Shown one piece after another: positions 61,249 to 64,000 of a stretch of DNA of 64,000 bases (position 1 is the first letter of the stretch; the number at the start of each line of letters is the position of its first letter). Made by a program: the position numbers and the translations under genes. The notes beneath the pieces are model-generated. The model had not been told where the DNA came from. It ran no database searches and saw only the letters and a list, made by a program, of their open reading frames with translations. The DNA is from CAZRHR01 sp964578885 (lineage in GTDB: Bacteria > Bacteroidota > Bacteroidia > CAIKAF01): positions 62,001 through 126,000 of the forward strand of contig CAZOEO010000003.1 of the NCBI GenBank assembly GCA_964578885.1. Reading direction: 5' to 3'.

Positions 61249-62031
61249 TTATTTTCCGGTAAATTTGGCGGGTCTTTTTTCCAAAAAGGCATTTACACCT
61301 TCTTGATGATCTTGGGTTTGCGCGGCCATGGCTTGTAATTTTCCTTCGAGGGCCAATTGTTCTTCAAGGCTGTTTTCCCAGGAATGGTTCAATGCTTGTT
61401 TGGTAAGAGCCAACGCTCTGGTTGGCATGTTGGCGAGTCGTTGTGCAAGGGCTTCGGTTTCCTCTAAAAGAGCGTCTGCGGGAACCACTTGCCAGATGAG
61501 GCCGAGTTGGTGCGCTTGTGCGGCAGATAATTTATCGCCAAGCATCATAAGTCCCGCGGCTCTTTGCATGCCAATCCAGCGGGGCAACATAAAAGTGCCG
61601 CCGCTATCGGGAATTAATCCAATTTTAGAAAAAGCCTGGATAAAACTGGCATTTTCCGAAGCCAAAGTCAGGTCGCAAGCAAATGCGATATTGGCTCCGG
61701 CTCCGGCAGCTACTCCATTCACAGCACCGATGACCGGCTTTTTTAAATGACGCAGCAACCGAATGATGGGATTGTAAGTAGTGGCTACAATATGTTCAAT
61801 ATCGGGACCTTGTGGATCAATGGCTTCTTGTAAATCCTGTCCGGCACAAAAGGCACGACCTTTTCCGGACAACCAGACCACGCGAATTTCTTCATCCTGA
61901 TCGGCGCGGGTAAGGGCCTGCTGAAGTTCCAGGGCCATGGGGATGGTAAAACTATTGAGCAGGTCCGGCCTGTTCAGGAAAATGCGGGCAATTCCACCCG
62001 AAAAGTCTGTTTCTATCCAAGAATATTGCAT
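61249..62031 (-). CDS. paaG: Enoyl-CoA isomerase/hydratase of phenylacetate catabolism
   Basis: Crotonase-fold enzyme isomerising ring 1,2-epoxyphenylacetyl-CoA to the oxepin form. The 260-residue protein has FLNRPDLLNSF (about 19), the oxyanion-hole AFCAGQDLQE (about 60-69), NGVAAGAGANIAFACDL (about 104), and FIQAFSKIGLIPDSGGTF (about 129-146), closely matching the PaaG pattern including the catalytic Asp in PDSGGT. It is the first gene of the unit paaG-paaH-paaI-paaJ(-paaY). Confidence 0.93.
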   Translation of the reverse strand: MQYSWIETDFSGGIARIFLNRPDLLNSFTIPMALELQQALTRADQDEEIRVVWLSGKGRAFCAGQDLQEAIDPQGPDIEHIVATTYNPIIRLLRHLKKPVIGAVNGVAAGAGANIAFACDLTLASENASFIQAFSKIGLIPDSGGTFMLPRWIGMQRAAGLMMLGDKLSAAQAHQLGLIWQVVPADALLEETEALAQRLANMPTRALALTKQALNHSWENSLEEQLALEGKLQAMAAQTQDHQEGVNAFLEKRPAKFTGK

Positions 62032-62085
62032 GGGTTAAAGGTATGAAAAGCCTTATAATTTCCCCTGCAAAATGCCGAAGTACCC

Positions 62086-63159
62086 TTATGAAAAGTAGCG
62101 GTAATCTTCTGTTCCAGTTCTGGAAATCACGAAACGATACATAAGTTCAATCACCCTTTCAACATCTTCCCAACGCACGGATTCTACGGTGGTATGCATG
62201 TAGCGAAGCGGTAAAGAAATCAACACGGAGGCCACGCCTTCTCCGGAATAGGCAAACGCATCGGTATCGGTACCTGTGCTGCGCTCGGCCACCTGACGCT
62301 GGAAGGGAATGTCGTGCTTTCTGGCGGTTTCCATCACTGCTTTCAACAGATTATTCTGAACAGCAGGTCCGTAGGTTAATACGGGGCCTTTACCGGCGCT
62401 GGTTTCACCAATGTCATGGTTATAACCGGGCGGCACCGTGCAATGCGTAACATCTGTAATAATAGCCACATCGGGTTTTAAACGACGTGAAATCATTTCT
62501 GCTCCGCGAAGACCAATTTCTTCTTGAACGGCATTGACGGCATAGAGCGCAAATGGCAATTGAATTCCTTCTCTGTGAATACGCTGAAGAACGGAAGCAA
62601 TCATAAATCCTCCAATACGGTTATCCAAGGCACGGCCCACGAGATAGCGCTCCTGATTGAGCCACATGGGTCCATCGGAAAATGTAACCACCGTGCCTAC
62701 GTGAATACCAAGGGCTTCCACTTCTTCTTTGTTGGTACAACCACAATCGATGTACAAATTTTTCAAGGATGGCGCTTCTTCTTTTTCACGGTTTCGCACG
62801 TGAATGGCCGGCCAACCAAACATGCCTTTCACCACACCATTTTCGGTATGTATATCTACGCGCATAGATGGCGCAATCACCGGATCGGAGCCGCCATTTC
62901 TGCGCACCTGTAGAAATCCCTTATCGGTTACATGGCTCACAAACCAGGCAATTTCATCGGCATGGGCTTCCAGTACAATTTTGTAAGGCTTGTCTGTGAA
63001 CATACCGGCGGCCACCGAACCATAGGTATCCACTTGATAATGGTCTATATAAGGTTTCAAAAAGTCAAGCCAAAGTTTTTGTCCTGAGGTTTCAAAGCCG
63101 GTAGGAGAGGTATTGGTCAGGTATTTAAACAAAAACTCTTTATCGAGGGAAGTGTCCAT
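62086..63159 (-). CDS. M42-family metallopeptidase (FrvX-like aminopeptidase)
   Basis: The 357-residue protein is a dinuclear-zinc aminopeptidase of the M42 family. Metal and catalytic residues are visible: LEAHADEIAW (about 60-69), GRALDNRIGGF (about 176, Asp), NAVQEEIGLRGA (about 208, general base Glu-Glu), VAIITDVTH (about 235, Asp) and RYMHTTVESV (about 326, His). It is upstream of paaG on the same strand with 54 bp between, but has no obvious link to phenylacetate use. Confidence 0.92.
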   Translation of the reverse strand: MDTSLDKEFLFKYLTNTSPTGFETSGQKLWLDFLKPYIDHYQVDTYGSVAAGMFTDKPYKIVLEAHADEIAWFVSHVTDKGFLQVRRNGGSDPVIAPSMRVDIHTENGVVKGMFGWPAIHVRNREKEEAPSLKNLYIDCGCTNKEEVEALGIHVGTVVTFSDGPMWLNQERYLVGRALDNRIGGFMIASVLQRIHREGIQLPFALYAVNAVQEEIGLRGAEMISRRLKPDVAIITDVTHCTVPPGYNHDIGETSAGKGPVLTYGPAVQNNLLKAVMETARKHDIPFQRQVAERSTGTDTDAFAYSGEGVASVLISLPLRYMHTTVESVRWEDVERVIELMYRFVISRTGTEDYRYFS

Positions 63160-63216
63160 AGCGATTGATTTCTGGGTACGAAAGTAATGAATTCCGGCTA
63201 GGATAAAACGTGAAAA

Positions 63217-63798
63217 CTAGGTCGCAAAAAGGTAATCGATTAAATCCGGAAAAGGCAGCGGGGATTGATATTGCCGATCGGAATAGGTAAAAGCCATGAT
63301 TTTGAGCCACTGGGGCTTGTCATGAATGGCCAAAGATTCTAAATGCACATTTCCATATCCCTGTGGCCAGGGCAATTCGTCCAGGGTTGGCCTTCTTTTA
63401 TAGTACAGAAAGCGGCGGGTTTGGATTTCACCATTCACCTCCTTGATTTGCAGCTGGCCATGGGTTCGAAAATATTCAAGGTTGAGCAATCTGCTGGCCA
63501 AATACTCCTGAAGTGGTATGGCATCTTCCTCATTCAAAGGATGCTGAAAAGAAAAATAAAGTCCTTCTGCCCCGTTGGATTGATGGAAAAACAGGGGGAA
63601 ATGCATGGATTTACCTTGTTTTTTTCTGGACCAGGCCTCTCGGATGGTTTCAAGACATTTGTCTGCATGAGACGTTTGCCGCCACTTTTTCAGTTTCCGT
63701 TCCAGGTCTGGGGTAAGCTCAACCGGTTCATCCATTGAAAAATAAGGAAGGTCCGGTGGAAAAAGTCTTTCTAATACCTCTGAAACAAAACTTGTCAT
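63217..63798 (-). CDS. Hypothetical cytosolic protein
   Basis: The 193-residue product has no signal peptide or transmembrane helix. It begins with an acidic, helix-rich region, has a Lys/Arg-rich patch (about 32-60) and a mixed alpha/beta C-terminal half with RRFLYYKRRPTLDELPWP (about 128). I recognise no family. It follows the partial envelope gene at the end of the window by 2 bp, so it is probably co-transcribed with it. Confidence 0.6.
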   Translation of the reverse strand: MTSFVSEVLERLFPPDLPYFSMDEPVELTPDLERKLKKWRQTSHADKCLETIREAWSRKKQGKSMHFPLFFHQSNGAEGLYFSFQHPLNEEDAIPLQEYLASRLLNLEYFRTHGQLQIKEVNGEIQTRRFLYYKRRPTLDELPWPQGYGNVHLESLAIHDKPQWLKIMAFTYSDRQYQSPLPFPDLIDYLFAT

Positions 63799-63800
63799 AA

Positions 63801-64000
63801 TTAAAAGAACAACGGATGGAAGTTAAAGTTTCCGCCAGTTGCATTATTCCATTCGAAGGCAGGTGCGGGAATTTTTACAAATCCAATGGCAGTAAACAGG
63901 GTGCGCAGAAACGGAGATTTGGTAGGAATTTTCCTCAAATCTACGTCGAGCGAAAGGTACCAATGCTGGGTACGTGGGATATGACTGAAGGCCGTCGGAT
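63801..64000 (-). CDS. 3' end of an envelope protein (partial, continues past the window)
   Basis: The last 65 codons of a gene entering from the right end. The visible residues have the strand pattern HWYLSLDVDLRKIPT followed by FLRTLFTAIGFVKIPAPAFEWNN and an aromatic C-terminus (HPLFF). This recalls the C-terminal part of DUF2279-type Bacteroidota lipoproteins, by pattern only. The TAA (63801-63803) is 2 bp before the next gene's start, so the two are likely coupled. Confidence 0.55.
   Translation of the reverse strand, partial: PTAFSHIPRTQHWYLSLDVDLRKIPTKSPFLRTLFTAIGFVKIPAPAFEWNNATGGNFNFHPLFF

Noticed and set aside
1..64000. CRISPR array, IS element, integrase, toxin-antitoxin or defence system
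   Set aside because: No regularly spaced repeats, transposase or integrase motifs, or recognised defence domains were found. The PglZ domain at 10,295-11,854 belongs to PorX, not to a BREX system.
1..64000. tRNA or rRNA genes
   Set aside because: None of the intergenic regions shows a cloverleaf with T-loop GTTCRA-like sequence or rRNA-like stretches.

Overview
The window is chromosomal DNA of a Bacteroidota (Bacteroidetes) bacterium of moderate G+C; I cannot fix the order or genus. The assignment rests on lineage-typical features: a fused lpxC-fabZ gene, a PorX-type response regulator with a PglZ domain (type IX secretion regulation), DUF1573, DUF3098 and DUF4476 proteins, SIMPL-domain and SpoIIE-phosphatase proteins, promoters of the TTTG-N19/21-TAnnTTTG kind, and start codons with little or no Shine-Dalgarno sequence. 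Coding density is high. I see no rRNA, tRNA, CRISPR array, insertion sequence, integrase or prophage.

Layout. 1-6,060: rpsO, citrate synthase, biotin carboxylase, a cytochrome c'-like lipoprotein, a CAP-domain secreted protein and an NdpA-like nucleoid protein. 6,301-11,854 (minus): a tight six-gene unit porX-tsaE-ald-(small membrane protein)-M16 peptidase-O-methyltransferase. 11,913-19,038 (plus): HD phosphohydrolase, lpxD, lpxC-fabZ, an orphan ABC ATPase, efp, a second lpxD-like gene and a GAF/SpoIIE phosphatase; lpxA, expected next to lpxC-fabZ, is not there. 19,375-26,608: SIMPL protein, a lipid-linked glycosyltransferase and flippase pair, a barrel protein, Mpo1-like protein, aldehyde dehydrogenase, TPR protein, gpsA and TspO. 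26,658-31,312: cytochrome oxidase subunit III, fbp, then three unassigned secreted or envelope proteins, the least explained part of the window. 31,394-43,744: aspartate aminotransferase, two DUF1573 proteins, valS, rsgA, an OmpA protein, DUF3098-uppP-truB-queA, a glutaryl-CoA-dehydrogenase-like enzyme and a lipoprotein.

43,745-53,484: an AT-rich non-coding stretch, two divergent POT-family peptide transporters, a GT39-like membrane glycosyltransferase, an apparent small pseudogene, and rlmD-dapD-aroK with ATGA overlaps. 53,701-57,602 (minus): membrane nucleotide cyclase, YebC/PmpR, TauE/SafE permease and a triple-repeat DUF4476 protein. 57,649-62,031 (minus): paaY-paaJ-paaI-paaH-paaG, the beta-oxidation-like lower half of phenylacetyl-CoA catabolism; the epoxidase genes and paaZ are outside the window. 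The window ends with an M42 aminopeptidase, an unknown protein and the 3' end of an envelope protein.

Most of the window is ordinary housekeeping. Items deserving a second look are the missing lpxA, an EF-P with Arg at its modification loop, a nine-G tract at the end of a flippase gene, the unassigned cluster at 28.6-31.3 kb, an in-frame TGA pseudogene at 50.4-50.7 kb, and two GC-rich intergenic blocks that look like dispersed repeats. I did not find a convincing new defence or mobile system.
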